Below, one piece after another: positions 1 through 12,589 of a stretch of 64,000 nucleotides of DNA (position 1 is its first letter; every line of letters starts with the position of its first letter). Source of the DNA: Xylogone sp. PMI_703 (lineage: Eukaryota > Ascomycota > Leotiomycetes); contig JAJTUQ010000002.1 of the NCBI GenBank assembly GCA_021399445.1, forward strand, positions 7,750,001 through 7,814,000, read 5' to 3'. Under the pieces are notes generated by a model. It saw only the letters and a program-made list of their open reading frames with translations, was not told where the DNA came from and did not search any database. Position numbers and translations under genes: made by a program.

Positions 1-944
1 TCTGTAATCGGAAGATTTCGTTGACAAGCGAAGTATACTCCCACATTTTATATCCGACTGCTGTTATGTTTGATGGCTGAAATGACCCATTAATATTTAG
101 TGCTAGAAATACATACCGGATGCATACCTTATTCTGCCAGTACTGGTTTGGGCCTACTCCATCCAAAATTCCGTATTCTGGACTGAGCTGTAAAGGTGCT
201 GTATTCATCAGGACAAAATTACGACCCCCAGCAGCATAAATTGCATCAAAAGCATCAAAGACACATCTTGTATAGTTTACAATTGTAGTCCCAGCAAAGG
301 TACTGTCCGTGAAAAACGAATCAGAACCCAAGTCATTAGTACCTGCATTGAAGATCAGCATGCGAGATTTTAGAGTAACAGAATAAATACCTATCCAGAT
401 GGCGTATACACTATTGTCGGCTTTTCTATTGCGTCCATATACCGTATTTGTTCCCGTAGAGGAGTTAATATACTTAGTATCGCCAATAAATGACGGAATC
501 TGCGACCCTAGGACATCTGGAATTGGATTGGCAATACCAGACACATACTTTTTAACAATGTTATTGGAACACACTGCTCCGGCTGTGGCATAATCAAAAA
601 GCTGAGCTTTGGTATAGATTGATACCCAGCGATCCCAAATGATCCCCCCATCCGAGTCTACTTCAGAAAATGGAAGAACGGTACCAATGGGGACGGCGTT
701 GCCATTGTGGCCCCAGAAGTATCCTAGACGTCCTTCGTCTGTATAGCTATATAATAGACTTATGTTAGGGCTAATCTAGTATAAGTTAATGAGGATTAAT
801 GGTGTTAGACCTGTCTCCGAATGTAATCAGATTCTCAAACTTGCGGAGTTTCCAGTTCGTGCCTCTCGCTGATGATCCACCGCCGACAGAATTTCCCACA
901 GCTATACTCCCCAGAGTAATAAGAAGAATTAAAGATCTCATCAT
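1..944 (-). CDS. CE16-like GDSL/SGNH acetylesterase, secreted (3' end outside window)
   Basis: This is probably a secreted acetylesterase that deacetylates plant hemicellulose oligosaccharides. The start ATG at 942-944 (or 939-941) opens a hydrophobic signal peptide, MRSLILLITLGSIAVG. An intron at 810-747 interrupts the GDS motif; splicing gives FGDSYTDEGRLGYF, the block I signature of fungal CE16-type SGNH esterases. A second intron falls before GTNDLG, the block III Gly/Asn residues. A third follows NQYWQNK, and the next exon resumes with PSNITAVGY. The gene runs off position 1, so the C-terminal block V (Asp and His of the catalytic triad) cannot be checked. The seen part has no frameshift or in-frame stop once introns are removed. 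A related GDSL lipase specificity is possible. Neighbouring CAZymes fit a role in plant cell wall breakdown. Confidence 0.85.
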
Positions 945-2740
945 AGCTATAGGAGGATGAATAACATAGTTAGATTGAGACACTCTAGCTTAGGTTTTAT
1001 TATCACAGGTATCGAGTACAGTCAGACGTCGCTTCCGTGCCTTTTAACCACCTCCTCTTAAGCTAATGTATGATTCATAATCCCAACAGTGAATATGTGT
1101 AATATTACTTTCTTCTTGAACCTAAACGGGCAAGTGTGATGTACCGATTCATTAAAATCCACTTAAAATGCATCATGACATAGCTGTCAGGTGCCGTGTC
1201 GGTATATTTAAAGTAATATTCCGGGGAGAATATCGGGTCCTATAGTTGTCTTCCATATGATTGCATCAATATACGAGAGCATATGAAAATACCCCGCATT
1301 AACTGTGAGTACCGAGAAACTTTCCTATTTGTTATTTTGCAAACCTATCAATACAAATTAACTACAAATTGAAAGCTTAAGTGGAGATCCTTGTCATCTT
1401 CGTACAATAAAAGCTGCTATTCATTTATGAACTGTAAATTTTGAAATAAAAGCCCATATATCGCAGGTATGTAACATCATCTTCGTTACAATGATCAATA
1501 TTGAGAAACAGCCTAGCAAAATGTCGTATATCATGAATCCGGCACTCTCTTTGCATAAGGTGACGGCGTAACTGCATCAGTATATCATTTGATAGTAGGT
1601 AACTCATACCTATAGGAGGTCATATTGTAGCAAAAGCTCGTATTCTGCGAATGGTGTCCGTCTACTGTAGCGAGTATACGAAGTTGTTAAGGCTTGGTAT
1701 TACGAGCGCGCTATCGGGTGACTAGCTAGCTCTGTATCAATTATAAAGCCACAACATGATGGGTTAACTCCGGAAGCGATATAATTACCTTAGATCCAGA
1801 ATAATACAAATAAGTACCTTACCGAGAGATTGAAGAAGCTTCCAAAATCAAGGCGCTAGCCTTGTAACTGATCACATAATTAGGTGTTTATTACAACAGG
1901 TCAAGATGTATAATTATTTCAAGAACGTGCAACGAGAATTTTATTGGCATGGAATGCCTCATCAGGTAGTATTATCATAATGAAAACAAATACAAAATAG
2001 AATGGGCTCTTTGTCCGTTGTATACCATGATGGGCTGGTCTAAAACCTGATCACAACATCCTCACGTTCCTTACAGGTCTTCAGGCACAACGCCCTACTA
2101 ATCTCAGTCATTTTCCTTGGTTCGAGCCGGCATATGACAATGTTGGAGGCACATGACGGCAATACGAGGACAAGATCGGATTGCAAGCCATGCCTCTCCT
2201 GGTTGGAGCATCCAGATGCAAGTTCACGGATTTATTTATGCTTAATTCTTGGCACTATACCTAGGTTAGGTGATCGTACCATCCATCCCCAGATCGAAAA
2301 TATCTGCCCATTCTTCCAGAAAAGAGCGCGAATGGATGAAGCAGATTGCGTTGTCACGGCCGTGCGAAAGTCGGAGGCTGAGTGGTGTGCACCGTCACCC
2401 ATCCGTGCGCGGTACTCCAAGGAATCATACACCATCACAGGATTTCCTCGTCTCTTCTTCACCACGATCGACGGATAACCGGAATGGCAATGTGTTTACT
2501 CTCCCTGGTAAACATTAAACTTGATCTCGTGTTGCCAGCCATTGAGTTTTCGTAGTCTCAGCCTCTTAAGCCTGCCATCTCTAGATATATAAGTGGCCCA
2601 TCAATCTGAAGTGTTGAGTAAATTGCTATATCGTTGAATCACATTATTACAATAAATACTCGCAAAAAAGTCACATTCAAGCACTAAAGTGTTACATATA
2701 CACCGTTGAAAATTAATCTTACCACTCAAATCCTTAAACA
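945..2740. other. Intergenic, no gene supported
   Basis: This AT-rich spacer lies between the divergent esterase and the CBM protein, so it should hold both promoters. Short open frames (for example 1425-1607 minus and 2134-2478 plus) lack recognisable motifs, signal peptides or family-like composition and overlap each other in several frames. I see no RNA gene. Confidence 0.6.
2586..2593 (+). promoter_or_regulatory. TATA box candidate for the CBM18/CBM1 gene
   Basis: TATATAAG lies about 150 bp upstream of the ATG at 2741 and leaves a plausible 5' leader of about 100 bp. Position and match are the only evidence. Confidence 0.4.
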
Positions 2741-3214
2741 ATGCAGACTTACGCTTTCTTGCTCCTCGTCAATCTTATCGGTCTATCTCCAGCTGTCCTT
2801 GCAAACCCTCTTGGAAATGTAGGACTTTCCATTGAACACCGTCAACTGGGCTCTTGCGCCACTGCTCCCTGCCCTGTAGGCCTCTGCTGCTCGAAATATG
2901 GCTACTGTGGCACGGGACCAGATTACTGCCAAGCGGGTTCTTGTACCGGTGGTGTTGGGGGGACCTGTCCCGCTGGAACGTGTTGTTCCAAGTATGGATA
3001 CTGTGGAGTAGGGCCAGAATTTTGTTCAGCTTCTCCAACGACTACGACTACCACAGCTAAAACCACAACGACTACAACGACAAAAACTACGACAAGCCCT
3101 ACCCCTGTGAACCAGTGGAACCAATGTGGTGGAAAGGATTGGACCGGTGGGACCGTGTGCAAGTCGCCATTTGTGTGCAAATATCATAGTGAATGGTATT
3201 CACAGTGCGAATGA
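2741..3214 (+). CDS. Small secreted protein with two CBM18 chitin-binding domains and a C-terminal CBM1
   Basis: An intronless 157-residue protein. Residues 1-21 form a signal peptide. Two hevein-like CBM18 modules follow, at about residues 33-64 and 73-98, each with the CCSKYGYCG core and spaced cysteines. A Thr-rich linker spans about 100-122, probably O-glycosylated. Residues about 123-157 form a fungal CBM1 with QWNQCGG and the terminal Cys pattern. No catalytic domain is present, so it should bind chitin and cellulose rather than cut them. CBM18-only proteins in other fungi can shield hyphal chitin from plant chitinases, but pairing with a cellulose-binding module is unusual. The gene sits next to CAZymes and has its own promoter. 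Domain calls are strong; the function is inferred. Confidence 0.88.
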   Translation: MQTYAFLLLVNLIGLSPAVLANPLGNVGLSIEHRQLGSCATAPCPVGLCCSKYGYCGTGPDYCQAGSCTGGVGGTCPAGTCCSKYGYCGVGPEFCSASPTTTTTTAKTTTTTTTKTTTSPTPVNQWNQCGGKDWTGGTVCKSPFVCKYHSEWYSQCE

Positions 3215-3828
3215 TTGTTGTTCGAGGTCACTATTAAACAGATGCCTGATTAATAGCGCAAACATTATGATGTTGGTGGCAGAGTTTGGTTGATTTTTAT
3301 TCTATTTGCGCGTTAAGTACATTATGGTCGGTTCGCAAGTCTCTTTTAGGAAATGATATTTGATCAAGCTGTATTTTAAACTTAATAAGAATGTTCAGAT
3401 ACAAAAAAAGTTATCTGGTTTGATAATCGACATCGCCGAAATACGCAGCTTTGGTAGCGGAATAATAGAAATTCAGTTCATCAGCCTACACAGTACTAAC
3501 CTAACTGTTACCATGCTTACTGTAAACTCGCTTGTAGTCGTGTTCTGTACGAACATATTTAGCCTATGAAGTAGAACAACAATTTCCCGCCAATCCCAAA
3601 CACTTAACCTCCTGTGCGGGGATGGGATCAGCAAGTCGGTATACCATTACCGACAAGTTAGCAAGTATATCCCGTGCTAAGACGTTTATGTTTGGTGCCG
3701 TGTAAATGCCTCTGTCTACTCTGGCTGAAACGAATATCCAATTGATCCTGCGGCGTATACATTTTCGACAGACTGACATCTAGACGCTATGTTCCTAGAC
3801 TACACGTAATTTTAAATCAAATTTCCAA
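3215..3828. other. Intergenic, no gene supported
   Basis: This holds the 3' flank of the CBM protein and the promoter of the GH35 gene. The open frames inside (3360-3569 plus, 3564-3779 minus) have no family signal. Confidence 0.6.
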
Positions 3829-6800
3829 ATGCTATTACGTGCATTCTATGCCTTGTCCCTCTTGTGTCTAGCTGGGACTTTGACAGTTCCAGTCAGTGAG
3901 TATGCTGAAGGCAGAAGAGATGTCAGCAAGTCAGAGCAGCTGCAAAATATCGTACGTCCACAAACTTATGGTGCATGAGGGAGGATCCTAACAATTACCA
4001 GGTAACATGGGATGAGCACTCCATCTTTGTCCGCGGTGAGCGGATTATGTTGTTCTCAGGAGAATTTCACCCATTTCGTCTTCCTGTTCCCGGTCTATGG
4101 TTAGATGTGTTCCAGAAAATCAAAGCTATGGGATTCACTTGCGTGTCTTTCTACGTTGACTGGAGTCTTGTGCAAGGAAACTCTGGCGAACCTGTCTTTG
4201 ATGGGATCTGGAGTCTGGATGGATTTTTTCGAGCAGCAACCGAGGCTGGTATTTACCTAATTGCCAGACCAGGACCGTATATAAATGCAGAAACGACAGC
4301 TGGTGGTATTCCAGGATGGGTGCTTAGAACCAAAGCAACGATTCGTTCTCTGAGTCAGGAGTACCTCAATGCAACACAAAAGTATATATCGGCAGTGGGT
4401 AAAATTATTGCCGATGCTCAGATCACGAATGGTGGGCCAGTGATTCTCGTGCAGCCGGAAAACGAATACTCAACCTGGCCTGGGGTGACTAACTTCCCCA
4501 ATGAGATGAATAAAGAGTATATGGCATACGTTGAGCAGCAATTCCGAGATGCCGGAATAGTGGTTCCTCTCATGGACAATGATAATCTTGTCCAAGGATT
4601 CTTTGCACCTGGAACTGGAGTTGGTGCTGTGGACCTCTACGGGATAGATGCATACCCATTACGCTATGATTGTAGGTCAAGCTCTTGTACCTTGTGAGTA
4701 TTGAAATTAACTGTTAAATCCAAGGTGCACATCCATATACCTGGCCTACAATTCGGTGGCCACAAAACTGGCAGATCAGCCACAGAGAGCAAAGCCCTAA
4801 TACACCTTTTGCAATCGCTGAGTTTCAAGGAGGAACAGGCTCTGGGTGGTAAGTACATTGTCACTTAGGACGACTTATAATTAAATGTCATCTAGGGGTG
4901 GAGTGACCGAAGACCAGTGTGCTATACTGGTGAACGAGGAGGCTGAAAGAGTGGTCTACAAAAACAACTACGCCTTCGGTGTGACAATATTCAATATCTA
5001 TATGGTTAGTTATCTTAGCTCTTCGATAAATCTCAGCTAATTCTATCAGACTTATGGCGGTACCAACTGGGGAAACCTTGGCTACCATGGCGGTTATACA
5101 TCATACGACTACGGCGCTGCCATCACTGAAGATCGATTGATCTGGCGAGAAAAATACAGCGAACTGAAGCTCCAAGCAAATTTTGTCAAGGCATCGCCGG
5201 CCTACCTTACAGCATTTGCTGGTAACAGCGTGAACGGATCTTATGGCGCACCAGATTCAATTACAGTCACTCCAGTCCTCGATATTAAATCCAAAACCGG
5301 CTTTTATGTCGTGAGACATGCCGATTTCACTTCAACTGATGATACTCAGTACCAGCTAACTGTATCAACAAGTATTGGGAATGTTACAATTCCACAACTG
5401 GGCGGTCATCTAAGTCTAAACGGTCGAGACTCCAAAATCCACGTTACCGATTACAATGTTGGAGGTGTCAATCTGTTATATTCTTCAGCAGAGATATTTA
5501 CATGGGCATCAGGTGCCGGCTCTGCTCGAACATTGATTCTCTATGGCGGTGAGGGTGAGACGCACGAGGCAGCTTTCCCGTCTCATCTAGGCAGACCCTC
5601 TATCGTAGAAGGGCACGGAGTAACAATTAAGCAAAAGGGAGCCGCGTGGGTTATACAGTGGTCAACTACTCCTACACGTCGTATTATTCAGATTGGATCT
5701 CTCGAGGTCTACCTGCTCTGGAGGAATGAAGCGTATAACTACTGGGTATTGGAATTACCCGCTGCAGGGCCTGTCGGAAGTTTCTCTTCTCCTTCCAAGG
5801 AAAAAGTCATTGTGAAAGCCGGATACCTTCTGAGAAGTGCGAAGATTGCTGGCACAGAGCTACAATTAACCGGTGACACTAATTCAACTACAAGCGTGGA
5901 AGTTATATCAGTACCATCGTCAAAAATTTCTGCAATCAGTCTTAATGGACAGCATCTTCGAGTTTCAAAAACCTCCGGAGGAAAGCTAACTTCCACGGTC
6001 TCTTATAAAGCACCACATATAAATCTTCCAAACTTGTCTCAGCTAAGCTGGAGATACATTGATTCACTTCCGGAGATCCAATCAGGCTATCAAGACCGGG
6101 ACTGGACATCTCTGTCTCACACATCTACGACCAACCCACGCAATCTGTCAACTCCTACATCACTCTACGCTTTGGATTACGGCTATCATACCGGATCTTT
6201 CATCTATCGGGGGCACTTTACTTCAAATGGCCAAGAAGAAACTCTATTCCTTAATACCTCTGGAGGAGTCGGTTACGCCCACAGCGTTTGGCTTAATGAT
6301 GCTTTTCTCAGCTCATGGACCGGCGCAGGGGGTGTCCAAACCTATATACACAACATATCTTTGGCCGCAAAGCTTGAGCCAAGAAAAGAGTATGTGCTCA
6401 CTGTGCTGATTGACCATATGGGCTACGACGAGGAAGCTCCCGGAACAGATGCAATCAAATTTCCCCGTGGTATCCTGAACTTTGGGATATCGGGTCATAG
6501 CCAGGACGATGTCAAATGGAAAATGACCGGTAATTTGGGTGGTGAGAATTATCGTGACCACGTTCGCGGGCCGCTGAATGAAGGGTCTATGTACGCCGAG
6601 CGACAAGGTTACCATCTTCCATCACCGCCAACTTCAAAGTGGAAGAAGTCAAACCCCGTACAGGATGGGATTTCTCACGCAGGAATAGGATTTTTCGCGA
6701 CATCCTTTAACCTCAACATTCCAAAAGGATACGACGTTCCACTGAGCTTTGTATTCAACACATCGAGTTCAACAAGCTCAAGCGCAAGTGCTGGAAATAA

Positions 6801-7129
6801 TTATAGGTGTCAGCTATATGTGAATGGGTATCAGTTTGGTAAATATGGTAAGAAACAAGCTGAATCTCTTTTTTGAAAGTTTCGACACTAACAAATTATT
6901 TTTACAACCAGTCAATAATCTAGGCCCGCAGACAGTTTTCCCTGTTCCAGAAGGGATAATCAACCATGGAGGCAAGAATTATATTGCGCTTACTCTTTGG
7001 GCTCTGGATCAGAGTGGCGCCAAAATCAATGGAATTGAGCTTGTGTCCACCTCGGTGATACAGTCAGGGTATCAGTCGCCAGCAGCTGCGCCCCAGCCAG
7101 GGTGGCAGAGACGAATAGGGGCTTATTGA
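3829..7129 (+). CDS. GH35 beta-galactosidase, secreted
   Basis: This enzyme hydrolyses terminal beta-galactosyl residues of galactans, xyloglucan or lactose-like oligosaccharides outside the cell. Six exons join in frame, with introns at 3952-4001, 4672-4724, 4849-4895, 5005-5049 and 6848-6911. The ATG at 3829 gives signal peptide [16 protein letters not shown]; without that first exon the family's conserved start ([14 protein letters not shown]) would have no leader. The acid/base is in QPENEY and the nucleophile Glu in AEFQGG. Further GH35 marks are [17 protein letters not shown] and TYGGTNWGN. The large C-terminal half carries the usual beta-sandwich/jelly-roll domains, and total length near 1,000 residues matches fungal LacA-type enzymes. 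Next to an alpha-galactosidase it suggests galactose release from plant polymers. I see no frameshift. Confidence 0.93.
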
Positions 7130-9200
7130 TGTAGCTCTGTACCTTTTATTCCTCAGCTGCTATACTGACCTAAAACTGAAATCTTAAAGTCCATTTGATG
7201 ATCTAAGATTCTGCAGCATGTGTAAGAGCGGACCCTGATCATGCGCACAGGAGCCTTAAGCTAGAACATCAATTATACTGGGGCAATTAATTGCTGGCTC
7301 TCATGGTAAAGGGACTTTTAAGATATATGTCCTTAGGCCTTTCGTAACCCCAAGATAATAGTAATCTCAACAATTGATAGAAATCTTCTAATCTCGAGGC
7401 TACGAGCTCGAGTCTCGCAAGAACTGTGTATGTGTAATTTATTTTTAAAGTTATTATTCCACGTGGTATCTAATGAAGCTGGCGGAGTGAGTAAGTGTCA
7501 TAATCCAGACCAGGATTTGTCGAGTGACTAAAGTAATTACTCAGATTCAGATACCAATAATAAATATACGCTCTCAACACTGTAGTCATTTCCGCGAAGA
7601 GTGTCGGGAGAGCACTGTGCTGATTTATGCGGGCATACGGAAGTCCAGCATCACCACGTTGTATCAAGCCAGGAAACCCCCGCAGTGTCGGCTCACGGTC
7701 CCCGCCATGGGCATAAATAGGGTGTGGCTGCCGTCTGACGGGAGCACGTCAACTGTGGGCTGCGGGCGTCTACGGTAGAAATCCAGAAATCCAGCGTACC
7801 AAATGCAAACATATCGATGGCAGATGAGAGCCAGCAGAAACGGCGATGGTGAGGCTTAAGAGCTCAGTGCCGTGATGTGCATTGCGCAGAGTGGAGTTCT
7901 ACCGCCTGTAAATGGATCACGGTGGGTGGTGCTGATTATGCCTTGTGCATTAATGAATCCTCCTATGCTGTAAATCCTTCCTTGGCCAATGCAAATCCGT
8001 TTTCCAAACGAGGAGTGACTAAGCCGTGAGAAATCCTCATTTAGTTTCTCTTTTCAGCTTCCTGAGAATGGCTCGTGTGGCTGTCCCGTATTATGTCTTG
8101 TCTTTTAATTCTTGGAGCTCCGGCATCCACATCGCACGAAACACGCCCGGAAATCTCTCCGTTCACATCAGGGCAGCGGCCGTAAAATCCCAACAGGGTA
8201 GGTCATGAAGCCCCCAAGCTCAAAAGAGCCGAATCCGGGGAGCAAAGTGTTTAAATCCGGCCTGGGAATACCGCTGGAGAGCGACTGCGTCGAGCGAAAG
8301 GAGCAATCCAGCTGTAAGATGACGTGTGTGGGGATGGAGTCGTATACTAACCCCGCGACCGACAGATTGAGTAACGGACGCCGGGGCTTGGAGAAATGTT
8401 ACAGTATAGTTAATTAGTAACTCCAGCTTTAGCGTGTTGTATCGTACTGTAGAGGAGCTTCAGAGGTGCTTGAATGGTTACATTTCGCTGTTTGCGGGGT
8501 GAAAGCACCGAGTGTGGTCGCATCCACAACGGCATCGTGACGGTTCCTAATAAGCTGGTTCCTCGGATCACAAACCTTTCTTTGCTCGAGATCTGCAGGA
8601 GAACAGCTGGTAGTGGAGTAGTACGAGTGGTAATATGAACCATGTGGCTACGAGCAATCTACAGCAATCTGCTCCTTTACCAAGTGGGATATATTCGGCT
8701 CCAGCTAACCTAGGCGTATATTGGGCCTGAATAATACCTGAAAGCCGAAATACGTCCTCCATCCCTTATTTGCTCCATCACGAGACACCCGCTCTATACT
8801 ATTGGACATGTAATTCTCATAATCACTAATCGTATGGGCCATTCCTGTTCAATGCCCCACACCCATATCCTGGAATTCTCGGTGAGATCTCACGCCCTTG
8901 CCAGCTCTGCCTCAAATCCTGGCTTCTAGCACGCGTAATACAAGCTCGACAGGTACCACAACAGTCCCCAGCGATCCTTATGCGATGATCCTTCTATTAT
9001 TACTATACGGTTACTGTTGGACCCTCGACCCCGTAATAGTTGCCTCTTTGATGACATGCCTCTCTACTAATTCCTAATCAAAGTTATAGGGCGATCTCTA
9101 TAAAAGCGCCTGTTTCCATCCTTAAAAAAAAAAGTTGTCTCGTATTTACTAGGTCAGGAAGAGGGTTGCGGACTTTGAGTCTCTTTTCTTTTCTCTAAAC
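7130..9200. other. Long intergenic region, no gene supported
   Basis: About 2 kb between the GH35 and GH27 genes. The middle (about 7600-8400) is more GC-rich than its surroundings but has no ORF with recognisable family features. A tRNA-like TC-arm string near 7400 does not extend into a cloverleaf. It probably contains a long promoter for the GH27 gene. Confidence 0.5.
9099..9106 (+). promoter_or_regulatory. TATA box candidate for the GH27 gene
   Basis: TATAAAAG lies about 100 bp before the ATG at 9201 and is followed by a CT-rich leader, a common core-promoter layout of highly expressed fungal genes. Confidence 0.5.
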
Positions 9201-10761
9201 ATGGCCATTTCTTTGCCTCTACTGGCACTTACACTGCCAGCTACCATCTGGGCTCTTCCTGCCCCTCAGCCAGAAAATGCCGATTCATTAGTTAAACGCG
9301 ATCCTCTCTCAGTCCCCTTTTACGGAACCAGTGCCAATGGCTTCACAGCGCCGCCTCGGGGCTGGAATAGCTTTGGCATGGACATTCTGGGAACTGGGTG
9401 GCCCCAAGACCAAGATCACGTCCAACAACAATGCGACAATTTGAACGTAGGCGCAGGGTTCACACTCTGCAGTATCGACTCGGGATGGTCTGGAAATGGA
9501 GGTGATCCTCTTGGAAGACTGGTTCCTGATACCAGCGTCTTCCCAGACTTGAAGGGTCTGGCCGATCATCTTCATAGCCAGGGAATGGAGCTTGGGGTTT
9601 ACATCCTGCCTGGAGCACTCTCGGCAGATGCTGGTGTTACTGTTGAAGGAACAAATATCAAGCTTGGTAGTCTATTTGATACTACTCAGCCCAGTTACAA
9701 CTTAAGGCAGACTTTCGATTTCACCAAGGACGGTGTCCAGCAGTGGCACAATTCCGTTGTTAACAACTTCGCTGAAATGTAAGATCGTAAATAACCTTCG
9801 AGACTATTGCTATGCTAACAAGATATTCAGCGGCGTGGACATGATCAAGATGGACTTCTTGACTCCTGGCAGCCCCGCAGCCGGCGAGGATCTCCCTGCG
9901 AACAACTCCCTCGCGGCGGTTTTCTACCACCGTGCAATCCAACAAGCAAGCCGCCCGATGCGCCTCGACCTCTCTTGGAAGCTGGAGCGCGATAATGCAG
10001 ACTTCCAAATCTGGCGTACCAACTCAGATTCAATCCGAACCGATCAAGATATTAACAACGACCATACAGGAACATTTGTTTCCTTCGAAGTCGTGCAAAG
10101 AGCTATTGAAAACTATCGTATCTTCATCAACCAACAGGTGGAAGACCCTACGAGACAGAACATCCCAATTATGGTCCGTCCTGATATGGATAACATGTAT
10201 GTCGGCAACGCTGCTTCCATAACTGGTGTCACTGATCAGCAACGCTACACCATTGCCATTCACTGGATCGGAGCAGGAGCTAATCTGATCACTGGCTCTG
10301 ATCTCACACAAGTTGATTCTCTAGGTCAGGAGCTTCTCTATAACTCCGAGGCTCTCTCTGTCGCAGATTTCACCGCAAACTTCCCTATGCAACCCAAGAA
10401 TCCCTTTGGAACCACACAACCTGGATCTCAAGCTTCATCGCAGCTACAAGCATGGATTGCTGGCCCAGATGACAACAATGAAAATGCTGTGGTCGTCCTT
10501 GCAAACTACGGCCCAGATCTCGGGCAAGGAAGTTTCGGCACGCAGCTGCAAGGAACTCAGCTGGTAAACATCTCGCTCTCACTTCTAGGCATAGCAAACG
10601 GACAGCCAAATGGTGCTCCTGGATGGAACGTGCGAAGAGTCTGGGGAGGCGGTGGTCAGGGTGGAAGTGACCACGCTGATTTAGGTGTCACTAGCACCTT
10701 CCTAGCATCCAATCTTGGTCCCGGAGAATCAGTGTTGTATAAGTTGACTAGGGCCAATTAA
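9201..10761 (+). CDS. GH27-type alpha-galactosidase, secreted
   Basis: This is predicted to remove alpha-linked galactose from galactomannan or raffinose-type sugars. The ATG at 9201 starts signal peptide MAISLPLLALTLPATIWA; PENADSLVKR looks like a pro-segment ending in a Kex2 dibasic site. One intron, 9779-9830, joins ...NNFAE to IGVDMIK. The GH27 opening PPRGWNSF is present. The nucleophile Asp is in IKMDFL, and a second Asp in the SIRTDQDI region is the likely acid/base. The C-terminal part (ALVVLANYG-like, ending in LYKLTRAN) is the beta-sandwich. The KMDFLTPGSP form differs from the plant/animal KYDYC, as in a divergent fungal subgroup, so alpha-N-acetylgalactosaminidase or beta-L-arabinopyranosidase activity cannot be excluded. 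Confidence 0.87.
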
Positions 10762-11388
10762 TTTACGTGGTGTGAGTGCTTGAATGTAAATACGGGAACG
10801 GCAGTTTGAATATAAATAAATAATTAGTAGATTTTGAAAGGAGATTGAAATTACTTGGATTGCAAATAACCGCTGCTTGACCAAAAGTCTCGAATCTTTG
10901 TGTCATGCCCATCCCGGTGTTGCCGAACATAGCCGTGCCAGACAAATCGAGGGATACTTTAACTTCAAGCATCTCACACTCTATATACACATCGATATAT
11001 AGCATATTGCTGTATAAATCTTGTACTATGGTCATTTCTGAACACTCTAAACCAAGTGACTTAACCAGATAATTTACATCTATGCATTCTGTTTGGCAAA
11101 AAATAGGTCCACATCAAGTATAATATACAACATTAAATCTATAAATATTCACAAGTTTACGTGACACTTTTTAGCTAGCTTTTTTGATGCCCATGGGATA
11201 TATGTGGTGATAAATTAATGCCAACGCTATATTTGTCTTTATCACATACTTATCTACTTTATGATATACCGTTGAGGTTCTATATGGATCAGCTAATGAG
11301 ATCTAAACTAATCAATATCTGTGACTATTTTCTAACATTACTAACAGCTCGTGTATTAGCTTACGAGCTAAGGTCAGCCAGTCAGTTG
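10762..11388. other. Convergent intergenic region
   Basis: This AT-rich spacer lies between the ends of the GH27 gene (plus) and the reductase gene (minus), so it should carry both terminators and poly(A) sites. No coding signal is seen. Confidence 0.6.
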
Positions 11389-12589
11389 TTACTTCCGCCC
11401 AATCAACTCTAGATATTGGTCTGCAACACTGAGCACTTGTTCCTCGAATGATTTAAATGTGAAGCCGAATGTCTTCTCAGCTTTACTGCTATCAACACGG
11501 AGCCTCCATGTCTGTGGCCGCTCTGTTGTATCCACCTTGAAGATGCCATCTGAACACTCTTTAGGATAGTGCTTCTTGATTATATCGAAAGCTTCAGCCC
11601 ATTCGACGCCTTGGATAGGATGAGAACAGGCCAGATAGTCCTGGTTGCCGGGAATAGTGTTTTCAAGTGAACGGACATGCATCATAGCTACGTCGTCGAC
11701 ATGAACTGGGACACCCGGATAAGGAGAATCTGACGGGTGACCTAACAACGGGCCCATGACAATAGCATTGGCACCTTTCAGGAGGCTAGTTGGATCGGTG
11801 GCTGTTTCGTCGCGACCAATAACAAATACAGGTTCGATATTAATCAATTCGAATGAGGGTTTATGTTCATCTACCCACTGTTTCGTAGCCTCGAATGCGC
11901 GGGCTTTAGAAGCTGCATAGGCTACCACCCAATTTGGAAATGGCCCTTCTGAAGTAGCGCTGCGGTGATACTCTATATAAAAGCAATGGATTAATAATGT
12001 GAAAGGAGATCGGCTAATTAAACTTTTGAACACGTACCATCGACAACAACATCAGAGCCCGCGAGTCCGAATGATGCAATCGAGAGAATGGATGCAGTGA
12101 TGATAACCCTCTCGATACTCTTAGCCTTTATTGCTGAGTCTAGCATCCCTACCGTCCCCTTGACAGCTGGCTGGATATAAGAGGTCTCGTAATCGCCGTT
12201 AAAGAGATCAGGTGAAGCAAAAGGCGACGCTACGTGCAACACGTATTTGACTCCTTTGACAGCTTCATCATAGGCACCTGGTGCTGTGATATCGGGAACA
12301 ATAATGGATTCCATTTGTGACTGATAAGGAGCAGTGGATTTTAGAGCCTTAATCTTTTCAAATCCAGCAGCATTCCGAACAGCTGTGCGGACTTTATAGC
12401 CTGCTCTCAAGAGAAGGGCTAAGACACGGAAGCCAATGAACCCGGTGGCACCGGTAAGCTGTGCATAGAAAAGTTTTAGCTATCTTGTATTATATTCCAT
12501 GGAGAATATAGTGGGGCCAAGTTCATGTGGACAATAAGCATGGGAAGTTTCAAGACAAAAGAACTTACGAGAACAAGATCACCAGACAT
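11389..12589 (-). CDS. NADPH-dependent aldehyde/ketone reductase, GRE2-like extended SDR
   Basis: A cytosolic extended short-chain dehydrogenase of the GRE2/dihydroflavonol-reductase group. Three exons: a tiny first exon MSGDLVL (12589-12569), intron 12568-12459, then LTGATGFIG, so the Rossmann TGxxGxxG motif is built across the first junction. Intron 12037-11973 gives VVVDEYHR. The catalytic motif is YAASK with the upstream Ser in TASILS; RTAVRN after beta2 fits NADPH preference. About 340 residues, the normal family length. It reduces small aldehydes or ketones; the physiological substrate cannot be read from sequence. It could serve the nearby P450/aldolase group or detoxification. Confidence 0.9.

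Noticed and set aside
2134..2518. Overlapping plus and minus open frames before the CBM gene
   Set aside because: Three frames overlap with no motif, signal peptide or family composition; random open frames in promoter DNA.
7370..7440. tRNA-like string (CTCGAGTCTCGC)
   Set aside because: No acceptor stem, anticodon arm or A box could be paired around it.
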